64,000 bases of DNA from Angustibacter sp. Root456 (lineage in GTDB: Bacteria; Actinomycetota; Actinomycetes; Actinomycetales; Angustibacteraceae): contig NZ_LMER01000014.1 in the NCBI RefSeq assembly GCF_001426435.1, forward strand, positions 14,785 to 78,784, written 5' to 3'. This document shows positions 39,481-47,463 of the stretch, in pieces (within the stretch, counting starts at the first letter, position 1; every line of letters starts with the position of its first letter). The translations under genes and the position numbers were made by a program. The notes beneath the pieces are model-generated. The model was not told where the DNA came from. It was given only the letters and a program-made list of their open reading frames with translations, and searched no databases.

Positions 39481-40673
39481 GCGGCGCCCATCGCGTCGTC
39501 GGCCCGCTCCGCGCCGGGCGCGCCGGTCGCGGGTCGCTCAGCCGCGACGACCCGGGCGCCGTCGAGCGCCTCGGTCAGCAGCGCTCGGTCAGCGGCGGCG
39601 TGGGGCTGCTCGCGGACGTGCGCCACGAACGCGCAGCAGACGTCGACCGGCTCACAGCCACGCACACGCCCCGCGTAGGTGCGGTCGTCGGTCACTGCGC
39701 CCTGCGGTTCGAAGGCGAGCACCAGCGTGTGCGGGTACCGAGCGCGCAGCTGCTCCATGGCGTGACGGGGACGAGCGGTGTCGGTGAGGGTGACGTGGCA
39801 CCAGCCGCTCTCGGCCGGTGCGTGCCGGGGGTCGCGCAGCAGGTCGTCGAGCTCGCCGCGCAGCACGTGCAGCCGCCGGGGTACGGGGGCCTCGACCGGC
39901 GTCACCGACTCCGCCCCGCGCGGCCCGAGGTCGACCAACCAGCAGCCCTTGCGATGCGACGCCTCGCCGAACGAGTACGCCAGTGGTGAGCCGCTGTAGC
40001 GCACCGTGTCGCTGATCTGCTGGCGGCCGTGCAGGTGCCCGAGCGCCGCGTAGTCGACGCCGTCGAAGACGGACGCCGGCACCGACCCCACACCACCGAC
40101 GCTGATGTCGCGCTCGGACTCGCTCGCCTGGCCGCCCACCACGAAGGCGTGGGCCGCCACGACCGACCGCACGCCGCCCCGCCGCGCCAGATCGGCCCGC
40201 ACGCGCTCCATCGCGGCGGTGAGCACCGCCTCGTGACCGCGCTGGCAGGCCAGGTGCTCGGCTGCCAACGCGGGCTCGAGGTACGGGAGCGCGTACACGG
40301 CCACCGGGCCGTGGGAGTCGGCGAGCAGCACCGGCCGGTCGAGGTCGGCGAGGCGGGTGCGCAGGTGCACCCCGCCGCGCTCGAGGACGGCACCACCGAA
40401 TCCGAGCCGCTGCGCCGAGTCGTGGTTGCCGCTGCTGACCACCAGACGCGCTCCGGTGGCGGTGAGCCGGGCGAGCGCGTCGTCGAGCACCCCCACGGTG
40501 TCGACCGACGGCAGCGCCCGGTCGTAGACGTCACCTGCGACCACCACGACGTCGACCCGCTCGCTGCGCACCACCTCGACCAGGTGGTCGAGAAAGACCG
40601 CCTGGTGCTCCAGCATCCCGACGCGGTGAAAGCTGCGCCCGAGGTGCCAGTCGGAGGTGTGGAGGATGCGCAC
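39477..40673 (-). CDS. sbcD: Exonuclease SbcD, Mre11-type nuclease subunit
   Basis: 398-residue metallophosphoesterase. Metal-binding motifs are TSDWHLGRSFH, VVVAGDVYDRALPS, VVSSGNHDSAQRL, the AHAFVVGG histidine and ALGHLHGRQ. These form the dinuclear manganese site. The C-terminal part carries the capping domain. It functions with SbcC in double-strand-end processing. The GTG at 40673 begins RILHTSDWHLGRS, the normal family start. It is divergent from the glutamate-cysteine ligase family gene. Confidence 0.95.
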   Translation of the reverse strand: MRILHTSDWHLGRSFHRVGMLEHQAVFLDHLVEVVRSERVDVVVVAGDVYDRALPSVDTVGVLDDALARLTATGARLVVSSGNHDSAQRLGFGGAVLERGGVHLRTRLADLDRPVLLADSHGPVAVYALPYLEPALAAEHLACQRGHEAVLTAAMERVRADLARRGGVRSVVAAHAFVVGGQASESERDISVGGVGSVPASVFDGVDYAALGHLHGRQQISDTVRYSGSPLAYSFGEASHRKGCWLVDLGPRGAESVTPVEAPVPRRLHVLRGELDDLLRDPRHAPAESGWCHVTLTDTARPRHAMEQLRARYPHTLVLAFEPQGAVTDDRTYAGRVRGCEPVDVCCAFVAHVREQPHAAADRALLTEALDGARVVAAERPATGAPGAERADDAMGAA

Positions 40674-40782
40674 ACCGGGACTCTAGGTCGCACGTCCGAC
40701 AGATCCGTGGCGCCACGACGGCACGCAGGGGACGAGGTCGGAACAGTCCTGCGAACCGGTGGCCGCGGGCGACCCGCCGTGG

Positions 40783-40788
40783 CAGGGT
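40783..40788 (+). promoter_or_regulatory. -10-like element for the ligase-family gene
   Basis: CAGGGT ends six bases before ATG 40795, following the same spacing as other leaderless genes in the window. The first base differs from the usual T, so this is tentative. Confidence 0.4.
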
Positions 40789-40794
40789 CTGGGC

Positions 40795-42285
40795 ATGGGC
40801 GACGAGGTGGCCGGCGTCAGCTTCACGCGCGAGCAACGGCAGCGGTACCGCGAGAAGGTCAGGCAGTGCCTCGACGTCTTCGAGCGCATGCTGACCGAAC
40901 GCAGCTTCGAGTTCGAGCGTCCCCTCACCGGCCTCGAGATCGAGCTCAACCTGGTGGACGCGGACTTCTCACCCGCCATGGGCAACGCCGCAGTGCTCAA
41001 GAGCATCGCTGACCCGGCCTACCAGACCGAGCTCGGGCAGTTCAACATCGAGCTGAACGTCCCGCCTCGCCCGCTGCCGGGGGACTCCGCCCTCGAGCTC
41101 GAGGAGTCGTTGCGCGCCAGCCTCAACGCTGCAGAGGCCAAGGCCAACGACGTGGGTGCGCACATCGTGATGATCGGCATCCTCCCGACGATCATGCCCG
41201 AGCACTTCCACACCGAGTGGATGAGCGCGAACCCCCGCTACGCCGCGCTCAACGAGTCGATCTTCGCCGCCCGCGGCGAGGACCTCCTGCTCGACATCGC
41301 GTCCCCGACGAGCGCCGAGCGCGTCACCGCGTACGCCGACACCATCGCCCCCGAGGCGGCCTGCACGTCCGTGCAGCTGCACCTGCAGGTCAGCCCGCAG
41401 GACTTCGCCGCGAACTGGAACGCCGCCCAGACCCTGCTCGGCCCGCAGGTGGCGTTGGGGGCCAACTCGCCGTTCCTGTTCGGCAAACAGCTGTGGGCCG
41501 AGACGCGCACCGAGCTGTTCCTGCAGGCCACCGACACCCGATCGGTGGAGCTGAAGAACCAGGGCGTGCGTCCCCGCGTGTTCTTCGGCGAGCGCTGGAT
41601 CACCTCGATCTTCGACCTGTTCGAGGAGAACGTGCGGTACTTCCCGGCGCTGCTGCCCGAGGTCTCCGACGAGGACCCCGTCGCCGTGCTGGACGACGGC
41701 GGCGCGCCGCGCATGCAGGAGCTTCGCCTGCACAACGGCACGGTCTACCGCTGGAACCGGCCCGTCTACGACATCGTCGAGGGCCGGCCCCACCTGCGGG
41801 TCGAGAACCGCGTGCTGCCGGCGGGCCCGACCGTCGTCGACGTGCTGGCGAACTCGGCCTTCTACTACGGGGCCATGCGGGTGCTGTCGGAGGAGGACCG
41901 CCCGGTGTGGACCAAGATGAGCTTCGCCACGGCGGAGGCGAACTTCACCGAGTGCGCTCGCCGGGGCCTGCCGGCGTCCGTCTACTGGCCCGGGTTCGGC
42001 GAGATCCCGGTCGAGGAGCTGGTGCTGCGCCACCTCCTGCCGATGGCCCACGAGGGCCTGTCCAGGTGGGGCGTCTCGCAGCAGGTCCGAGACCGTTACC
42101 TCGGAGTGATCGAGGCGCGGTGCAAGACCGGCCGCAACGGCGCGGAGTGGCAGGTCTCGACGGTGCGCGCCCTGGAGGCGCGCGGCCGCACGCGACTGGA
42201 CGCGCTGCGCGAGATGCTCGCGCTGTACTCCGAGCGCATGCACGGCAACGAGCCGGTGCACACCTGGGACGTGCCGGGGGAGTAG
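40795..42285 (+). CDS. Glutamate-cysteine ligase family protein (large actinobacterial form)
   Basis: 496-residue ATP-dependent carboxylate-amine ligase-like protein. The core motif is RPLTGLEIELNLVDADF, with the acidic metal ligands, followed by ELGQFNIELNVPPRPL. ANSPFLFGKQLWAETRTELF and the FGERWITSIFDLFEEN segment complete the active-site region. It is longer than YbdK and probably a separate subgroup, possibly involved in thiol or peptide metabolism. Mycothiol is the usual actinobacterial thiol, so the product is unclear. The ATG at 40795 looks leaderless. It is the second GCS-superfamily gene in the window. Confidence 0.82.
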   Translation: MGDEVAGVSFTREQRQRYREKVRQCLDVFERMLTERSFEFERPLTGLEIELNLVDADFSPAMGNAAVLKSIADPAYQTELGQFNIELNVPPRPLPGDSALELEESLRASLNAAEAKANDVGAHIVMIGILPTIMPEHFHTEWMSANPRYAALNESIFAARGEDLLLDIASPTSAERVTAYADTIAPEAACTSVQLHLQVSPQDFAANWNAAQTLLGPQVALGANSPFLFGKQLWAETRTELFLQATDTRSVELKNQGVRPRVFFGERWITSIFDLFEENVRYFPALLPEVSDEDPVAVLDDGGAPRMQELRLHNGTVYRWNRPVYDIVEGRPHLRVENRVLPAGPTVVDVLANSAFYYGAMRVLSEEDRPVWTKMSFATAEANFTECARRGLPASVYWPGFGEIPVEELVLRHLLPMAHEGLSRWGVSQQVRDRYLGVIEARCKTGRNGAEWQVSTVRALEARGRTRLDALREMLALYSERMHGNEPVHTWDVPGE

Positions 42286-42369
42286 CTGGCCGGCCGATGT
42301 CGGAGGCCGGGTCTACACTCGTTCCTGAGGCCGAGACCTTGACGCCCTTGACGCTCGGGAGGCGCACTG

Positions 42370-42942
42370 ATGGAACGGTTGGGCACCCCACGCACGACCG
42401 GCACGCCGGCGGAGCAGTTCCACCACGACCTGCTCGACGCACTCCACGACGCCGTCGAGGCCCGCCTGCGCACCGTCGAGAGGCGCGGGGGCGACATCGC
42501 CCAGCTCGGCGACCCGCATGAGCTTGCTGAGCGCATGGCCGCGACGCTGCCCGTAGCGGCGCACCCGTTCGACGTCGAGCTCGGACCCTTCTACGACACC
42601 ACCGGCCTCAGCCGCTGGTGGGGGGTCAGCCGCCAGGCGCTCGCCGACCGCGTCCGGCGCGGCACGCTGCTGGCGTGCCGCACCTTCGACGGTCACCTGG
42701 TCTACCCCGCCTTCCAGTTCGCGCGCGACGGTGCCGTGCGACCCGGCATCGCCGAGGCCGTGGCGGTCTTCAGCCGGGCCGGCGTGGACGGCTGGACGGC
42801 GGCGATCTGGCTCACCACCGCGTCCGCCGCCTTCGACGGCGACAGCGCGGTCGACCACCTCGTCGTCCACCGCGCGTCGGCCGCCGCCGTGCGCCGGGTC
42901 CTGCGGCAGGCGCAGGCTGACGTCGCCGCGTGGGCGGCGTGA
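42370..42942 (+). CDS. Antitoxin-like partner of the RES protein (Xre/MbcA/ParS-like)
   Basis: 190 residues. The middle contains a helix-turn-helix: GLSRWWGVSRQALADRVRRG. The C-terminal third (VFSRAGVDGWTAAIWLTTAS, AAFDGDSAVDHLVVH) resembles the toxin-binding domain of Xre/MbcA/ParS antitoxins, in which a Trp-Leu helix and a Gly/Asp-rich turn are typical. It overlaps the RES gene by four bases (GTGA), as toxin-antitoxin pairs usually do. GGGAGG precedes ATG 42370. Expected to neutralise the RES protein and repress its own promoter. Assignment is by pattern, not by alignment. Confidence 0.72.
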   Translation: MERLGTPRTTGTPAEQFHHDLLDALHDAVEARLRTVERRGGDIAQLGDPHELAERMAATLPVAAHPFDVELGPFYDTTGLSRWWGVSRQALADRVRRGTLLACRTFDGHLVYPAFQFARDGAVRPGIAEAVAVFSRAGVDGWTAAIWLTTASAAFDGDSAVDHLVVHRASAAAVRRVLRQAQADVAAWAA

Positions 42943-43613
42943 GCGCTCGCGACGTCTCGGCTCAGCTCCCACCGCCCGACGACCTTCGGGGATTTCCCGT
43001 GCGACGGCTGGCGCCGGACGCCCCGGTGTTCCGGGCTCACCAGGCCAGGCGATCGCCCTGGTGGTTCTCCAGCAGTGGGGGACGTTTCGACCTGAGCGAG
43101 CCGCGCGGCACCTGCTACGTGGCGTCGTCCGCGCTGGTCGCGGTGCGCGAGCGCTTGGGGCCGGTGCTGGCTGCGCGCTCGACCCTGCCTGCCGGCGCGC
43201 TCGACGGCGTCGTGGTGTCGCGCCTCACGCTCGCGCGGCCGCCGACCGCGGCCCAGGAGCACCGGGGGGAGCGGGCGCTGCGGTTGGCGAACGTCCGCAC
43301 CGCCGCGGCGGCGGATTTCGGCGTCACCCGAGAGCTGGAGTCCATGACGCCGTACGACGTGCCGGTGCGTTGGGCTGCGGCGTTCGACGCGGCGGGCTTC
43401 GACGGCGTCTGGTACGGCCCCCGGTTCAGCCCCGGTGCAGCCGGCGCGGTGGCGGCGTTCGGGCCGGCGGGCCAGGACGACGCGCGCGCCGTCGATCCCG
43501 AGCCGGTGCCGGTGACCCAGGTGGCCGGCGTACCAGCCGTCGTCGAGCCACCGAGGCGGCGCGACCTGTTGGTCATCGAGCCACCCCGCGGCCGGGTCAG
43601 TCGCTCTCGATGA
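42939..43613 (+). CDS. RES-domain protein, probable NAD-degrading toxin
   Basis: 224 residues. The RES fold is recognised from APVFRAHQARRSPWWFSS, then GGRFDLSEPRGTCYVASS and ALVAVRERLGPV, which carry the conserved arginine, tyrosine and glutamate of the active site. Studied RES toxins degrade NAD+ in a growth-arresting manner. GTG 42939 overlaps the antitoxin stop. A Pro/Arg-rich tail (about residues 185-224) is outside the core domain. Its last 17 bases overlap the convergent neighbour. It may be toxic only when the partner is lost. Confidence 0.82.
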   Translation: MSARDVSAQLPPPDDLRGFPVRRLAPDAPVFRAHQARRSPWWFSSSGGRFDLSEPRGTCYVASSALVAVRERLGPVLAARSTLPAGALDGVVVSRLTLARPPTAAQEHRGERALRLANVRTAAAADFGVTRELESMTPYDVPVRWAAAFDAAGFDGVWYGPRFSPGAAGAVAAFGPAGQDDARAVDPEPVPVTQVAGVPAVVEPPRRRDLLVIEPPRGRVSRSR

Positions 43614-44754
43614 GCCGGCGCGCGACCTCGCCGTAGTCCTCGCCCTCGGCGACGTCGACGAGCTTCACCGGCGACAGGCCCGTGCGCGAGATCGCGGCGG
43701 CGAGCGCCTCGTGCTCGGCGCGAGTGCTCGCCCCGTGCAGGATCACCGGGTGCCCGGTGGCCGCGTAACCCTGCACTACCGACAGGGCGATTCGCTGGCG
43801 CAGGGCCGGGTCGGGGCGGCCGGCGGTGCCGCGCACCGCGCGGTCGAACAAGTCGGTGCGCACCACGGCCGCGCGAGTCAGCCGGGCGGCGAGCCGCTGA
43901 GCCACGATGCCGGTGCTCGGACCGTTGAGCACCAAGATGCCCGGCCACGGCACGGTCGGGCGTGGGTTCTCCGCGATGGCGGCGGGGGACTGGGCGCCCA
44001 CGAGCGGGTCCGCCGGGTCGTCGTCGGGCTCTGGCTGCTCGGGTGCGTCCTGGTCGGGTGCGTTCTCGTCGGGTTCGTCGTGGTCGGGTTCGTCCTGGTC
44101 GGGTTCGTCCTGGTCGGGCGCCGCCGCGGGCTCGTCGAGACTCTCGAGCGTTCGCGCCTCGGCCTGCTGCTCCGTGGACGCGGCGGCGCCCTCGGGCTCT
44201 GGGGTCTCATCGGTCAGCGACCGCGCCTCGTCGGCGGACCGCTCGACGGTGTCGTCGGGCGCCTCGGGCGCCTCGGGCGCCTCGGGCGCGTCGTCCGGGG
44301 CGTCGTCCTCGGCGTCGGTCGTCGGGATCGTGGGTGCAGGCACGACCTGGCGCATCGGGGCCAGGGTGGCGCGGGACTGCTCGCGCAGCACGCCGTCGCG
44401 CCCCGTCCACCACCACGAGAAGGTGAGCTCCTGCTCGCTGGCGCCGATCACCAGCCCCACCCGCTGCGGGCCGAGGCTGCCGAAGACACCCGGGTCGCCC
44501 TCGCGGAACAGCATGGTGTCGTCGCCGCCGTTGGACGTCGCGGCGAGCACGACGGTGGGGCCCGAACGCGCCATCCGCGCCGACTCCGCGTGGTGCAGAC
44601 CGCCCTCAGCCGACCACGCTTCGTAGTCGAACGTGAGGTTGTGCTCGTTCTCGACCACCAGCGCGACCCGGGCCACGAACTGCCCCCCGCCAGGGCCATG
44701 ACCCTCGCCCCAGTAGACGCCGGGAGCGGCGATGAGGTGGTCGAGGACGCTCAC
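43597..44754 (-). CDS. Acidic-repeat protein with degenerate P-loop, unknown function
   Basis: 385 residues in three parts. Residues 1-130 are beta-rich (PGVYWGEGHGPGGGQFVARV, LTFDYEAWSAEGGLHH, ELTFSWWWTGRDGVL). Residues about 145-270 are strongly acidic with EAPEAPEAPDD and repeated DQDEPDQDEPDHDEPDE units. The last 110 residues resemble a P-loop kinase (ILVLNGPSTGIVAQRLAARL, VVRTDLFDRAVRG, HPVILHGAST), but the Walker lysine is missing. GTG 44754 is chosen because GGAG lies 8 bases upstream. I do not recognise the family. Its 3' end overlaps the RES gene end by 17 bases. Confidence 0.7.
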   Translation of the reverse strand: MSVLDHLIAAPGVYWGEGHGPGGGQFVARVALVVENEHNLTFDYEAWSAEGGLHHAESARMARSGPTVVLAATSNGGDDTMLFREGDPGVFGSLGPQRVGLVIGASEQELTFSWWWTGRDGVLREQSRATLAPMRQVVPAPTIPTTDAEDDAPDDAPEAPEAPEAPDDTVERSADEARSLTDETPEPEGAAASTEQQAEARTLESLDEPAAAPDQDEPDQDEPDHDEPDENAPDQDAPEQPEPDDDPADPLVGAQSPAAIAENPRPTVPWPGILVLNGPSTGIVAQRLAARLTRAAVVRTDLFDRAVRGTAGRPDPALRQRIALSVVQGYAATGHPVILHGASTRAEHEALAAAISRTGLSPVKLVDVAEGEDYGEVARRLIESD

Positions 44755-44861
44755 AGGTCGGCTCCACGTCACGGGGGGCGGCTGGCAACTCGAGAGCCCA
44801 CCATAGGCGCTCCGGCTGGGCCGGTGCACAGGGGGCTCGGCCGCCGCCGCGACGTCGCAGG

Positions 44862-45455
44862 TCAGTCCTGCGCGGCCACGTTCCACCCCACGATCGCCGG
44901 CACGTCGTGCTGCTCGCCGAGCACGCTCAGGCTGGCGGGGGACAGCAGCAGGCGCGCGCCGAACGCGGGCGGCGCCTCAAGCCAGCAGCTGGCGAGGATC
45001 CGCAGCTGGTGCCCGTGTCCCACGAGCACCACGTCACTGTCTGTCATCAGCGGTCGCACGCGCCCCAGCACCGCTCGAGCCCGCCTCGCGACGTCCTCGA
45101 GGCTCTCGCCGGGGGAGTCGCCGGGCACGACGCCGTCGGCGAAGACGGTCCAGCTCGGGCCGGCCAGCTCGCGGATCTCGGGCGTCGTCAGGCCCTCGTA
45201 GGCGCCGTAGTCCCACTCGACCAATTCGGGCTCGACGACGGCGTCGCCCAGGCCGGCCAGCTCGGCGGTGCGGCTGGCGCGCTGAAGCGGGCTGACCAGC
45301 ACCGGACAGCCGCGGTACGGCTCGAGCAGGGGAGCGAGGTCGCGTGCCTGCTGCTCGCCGGTGGGCGTCAGCGGGACGTCAGTGCGGCCGGTGTGGCGAC
45401 CGTCGCGCGCCCACTCGGTCTGGCCGTGCCGGATCAGGACGAGCTGGTGGGTCAT
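44862..45455 (-). CDS. Histidine phosphatase family protein
   Basis: 197-residue phosphoglycerate mutase-like phosphatase. The catalytic RHGQTEW motif is at residues 9-15, with the nucleophile H10. The proton donor region is EWDYGAYEGLTTPEIRE, and the second histidine lies in VVLVGHGHQLRILA. It probably removes phosphate from a small molecule. ATG 45455 starts directly before the first strand. It is on the same strand as the AlkD gene, 40 bases downstream of it. Confidence 0.9.
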   Translation of the reverse strand: MTHQLVLIRHGQTEWARDGRHTGRTDVPLTPTGEQQARDLAPLLEPYRGCPVLVSPLQRASRTAELAGLGDAVVEPELVEWDYGAYEGLTTPEIRELAGPSWTVFADGVVPGDSPGESLEDVARRARAVLGRVRPLMTDSDVVLVGHGHQLRILASCWLEAPPAFGARLLLSPASLSVLGEQHDVPAIVGWNVAAQD

Positions 45456-45495
45456 GGCGCGACTGTGCCGCAGGCCGGGCGCGAGGGCATCTCGG

Positions 45496-46182
45496 TCACG
45501 CCAGGTGCTTCAGCGCCTCCCGCCGAGACAGCGGGCTGAGGGCGTCGTGGCGCGCAGTGACGAACGCGCGGACCCAGCGGGGATCGGTGTGGCCGTAGTC
45601 GCGCAGCGCCCAGCCGATCGCCTTGCGGACGAAGAACTCGTGGTCGCCCAGGTTCGCGTCGACGACGTCGGTGAGCAGCGCCACGTCGGTGCGCTCGCGC
45701 AGCCCGAGCTGGCCGATGATCGCGCACCGGCGCAGCCACCGGTCGCGGTCGCGTGCCCAGGCGCGCAACAGGGGAGCCACCTGCTCAGGATGCGCCTGCA
45801 GGGTGCGGCCGACGCGATGGGCCACCTCGTCGCAGTGATCCCACCAGGCCCCCGTGACGATCATCTCCTCGTGCAGGGGGAGCAGCTCCAGCCGGCCGAG
45901 CGCGAGCGGAAGGCCAGTGAGCGCGGTCGCCGCGTACCGCTCCTCGCGCACCGCCGCCTCGCGCCACAGCACGGTGGCCGCGGCCACGAGCTCGTCGAAG
46001 TCAGCCGGCGGGTGCTCGCGCGCGACCGCGTGCACGGCGGACCGCACGACCGGCACCCGCACGCCCAGGAACGGCATCGCTGACTTCATGTAGGCCTGCA
46101 TCGCCGGTGCCCGCGAGGGCTCGGCGAGGTCGCGCAACTGCTCGCGGATCGCCTGCACCAGCTCGAGCTCGTCGTCGCCCAC
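45496..46182 (-). CDS. DNA alkylation repair enzyme (AlkD family)
   Basis: 228-residue HEAT-repeat protein that excises or recognises alkylated bases. It begins with helices LVQAIREQLRDLAEP, then the family sequence MQAYMKSAMPFLGVRVP, VRREERYAATAL-like segments, and WWDHCDEVAHRVGRTL. DRWLRRCAIIGQLGLRERTD and HEFFVRKAIGWALRDYGHTD contain the conserved aspartates and tryptophans of the AlkC/AlkD fold. GTG 46182 begins two bases after the stop of the small ORF at 46185-46298. Repairs 3-methyladenine-like lesions in studied relatives. Confidence 0.88.
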   Translation of the reverse strand: MGDDELELVQAIREQLRDLAEPSRAPAMQAYMKSAMPFLGVRVPVVRSAVHAVAREHPPADFDELVAAATVLWREAAVREERYAATALTGLPLALGRLELLPLHEEMIVTGAWWDHCDEVAHRVGRTLQAHPEQVAPLLRAWARDRDRWLRRCAIIGQLGLRERTDVALLTDVVDANLGDHEFFVRKAIGWALRDYGHTDPRWVRAFVTARHDALSPLSRREALKHLA

Positions 46183-46184
46183 CG

Positions 46185-46298
46185 CTAGCCCACCGACGCA
46201 GTGAGCCAACGGTCGTCGAACACGGCCCGATCGAGGAGGGGGTCGGACTCGCCCACGACGCAGAGCTGGTGGGTGGGGAAGTCCACGTGGCGACTCAC
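46185..46298 (-). CDS. Possible leaderless small protein upstream of alkD
   Basis: A 37-codon reading frame starts at GTG 46298, six bases after CACACT, which matches the leaderless -10 pattern used elsewhere in the window. The peptide runs VSRHVDFPTHQLCVVGESDP through LLDRAVFDDRWLTASVG. It ends two bases before the AlkD start, so translation may be coupled. Low-complexity bias is not obvious. I do not recognise it; it could also be leader sequence. Confidence 0.4.
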   Translation of the reverse strand: MSRHVDFPTHQLCVVGESDPLLDRAVFDDRWLTASVG

Positions 46299-46344
46299 GG
46301 GGGCAGTGTGGCAGCCGCCGGGCCGGCACGAGAGGATCGCGCAG

Positions 46345-46983
46345 GTGAAGAAGTACGTCCTGTTCGACCATGACGGGGTGCTGGTCGACACGGAGACCTG
46401 GTACTTCCGCGCCGGGCAGCGAGCCCTCGCCGAGGTCGGCGTCACGCTGGACCAGGGCCAGTACCTGCTCGACATGACGCAGGGGCTCGGCACCTGGGCC
46501 CGCGCCCGAACGGCGGGCGTCGACGAGCCGACGATCGACCGGCTGCGCGTGGCGCGTGACCGGTACTACCAGGAGTACCTGCGCACCGAGGACATCGAGA
46601 TCGACGGCGTCGCCGACGCCCTCGCCGAGCTGTCGCGGCATGTCCGCTTGGCCGTCGTCACGACGGCCAAGCGTGCGGACGTCGAGCTGATCCACGAGCA
46701 CCGGCACCTGCTGGAGGTCATGGAGTTCGTCCTGGTGCGCGAGGACTACGAGCGAGCCAAGCCGTACCCCGAGCCGTACCTGGCTGGTCTGAGGCGCTTC
46801 GGGGCGACGGCCGAGCAGACGCTGGTGGTCGAGGACTCGGCCCGTGGGCTGCAGTCGGCCGTGGCCGCGGGTATCGACTGCGCCGTCGTCCACCATCCCT
46901 TCACGGCGGGGCAGGACCTCTCGCAGGCGACGTACCGCATCGGCGGCCTGGCCGAGCTGAAGGACGTCGTCCTCGGCTGCTGA
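46345..46983 (+). CDS. HAD-superfamily phosphatase (phosphoglycolate-phosphatase-like)
   Basis: 212 residues. Motif I is LFDHDGVLVDTETWYF, with nucleophile D8 and acid D10. A helical cap domain follows (LAEVGVTLDQGQYLLDMTQG). Motif II is AVVTTAKR, motif III K in YERAKPYPEPYL, motif IV TLVVEDSARGLQSAVAAG. The target is unknown. GTG 46345 is the first start before motif I; GAGG is about 10 bases upstream. It is divergent from alkD and its small ORF. Confidence 0.88.
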   Translation: MKKYVLFDHDGVLVDTETWYFRAGQRALAEVGVTLDQGQYLLDMTQGLGTWARARTAGVDEPTIDRLRVARDRYYQEYLRTEDIEIDGVADALAELSRHVRLAVVTTAKRADVELIHEHRHLLEVMEFVLVREDYERAKPYPEPYLAGLRRFGATAEQTLVVEDSARGLQSAVAAGIDCAVVHHPFTAGQDLSQATYRIGGLAELKDVVLGC

Positions 46984-47012
46984 GGGGACTGCTGCTTCCT
47001 CGCCGTAATGAC

Positions 47013-47026
47013 ATAATGTGCATTAT
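47013..47026. promoter_or_regulatory. AT-rich inverted repeat, operator-like
   Basis: ATAATG and CATTAT are perfectly inverted around TG, in the 81-base gap between the HAD gene and a small membrane protein gene. TAATGA just before adds a half site. It is the most AT-rich patch nearby. Confidence 0.6.
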
Positions 47027-47064
47027 CGGCGTTTCAGTGTGAGGGGCACCGCTGAGGAGGCGTC

Positions 47065-47310
47065 GTGTCGCACGTGATGGAGCGTCTTCCAGCGCCGGTG
47101 TGGGTTGTGGGCGCTGGGCTCGTCTACGTTTTCGCTCCCGTGATCGGCGTACCCCTCACCGTGGTGGGCGCGGTGGCGGCTCACCGGCGCGGCGATCGTT
47201 CGTTGGCCATGTGGCTGACGGTGATCGCTGTCGTCACGCTGTTGATGATCGCGTCCGTGCTGATCCCCTGGAGTCCACAGGGGTGGGTCTCGCCTGAGGT
47301 GACCTTCTAG
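47065..47310 (+). CDS. Small two-helix membrane protein
   Basis: 81 residues. Two hydrophobic segments, VWVVGAGLVYVFAPVIGVPL and SLAMWLTVIAVVTLLMIASV, are joined by a short basic loop (AAHRRGDRS). The end SPQGWVSPEVTF is polar. AGGAGG lies four bases before GTG 47065. No family is recognised. The inverted repeat at 47013-47026 lies about 40 bases upstream and could be an operator for this gene. Confidence 0.6.
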   Translation: MSHVMERLPAPVWVVGAGLVYVFAPVIGVPLTVVGAVAAHRRGDRSLAMWLTVIAVVTLLMIASVLIPWSPQGWVSPEVTF

Positions 47311-47450
47311 CTGAGCTGGTGGCGATGCGGTCGTAGGACACGCGCACCGCGTCGAGTTCTGCGGGCTGGTCGACGGCGGGTGACGTCGCCGCGGCACGCT
47401 AGGGCACTCGAGCCGCGCGGTAATGGTTCGACGCGCGAAGCCCGGCGGTC

Positions 47451-47456
47451 TACGGT
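47451..47456 (+). promoter_or_regulatory. -10 element for leaderless VOC gene
   Basis: TACGGT ends seven bases before ATG 47464, which has no ribosome site. Confidence 0.5.
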
Positions 47457-47463
47457 CCGACGC

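Noticed and set aside
42286-42369. Terminator or small RNA between the ligase and the antitoxin gene
   Set aside because: No convincing hairpin was found; only a possible TACACT promoter element.
44020-44120. Repeated GTCGGGTTCGTCCTG-like units as a non-coding repeat array
   Set aside because: They encode the acidic DQDEPD units of the protein at 43597-44754 in a consistent frame.
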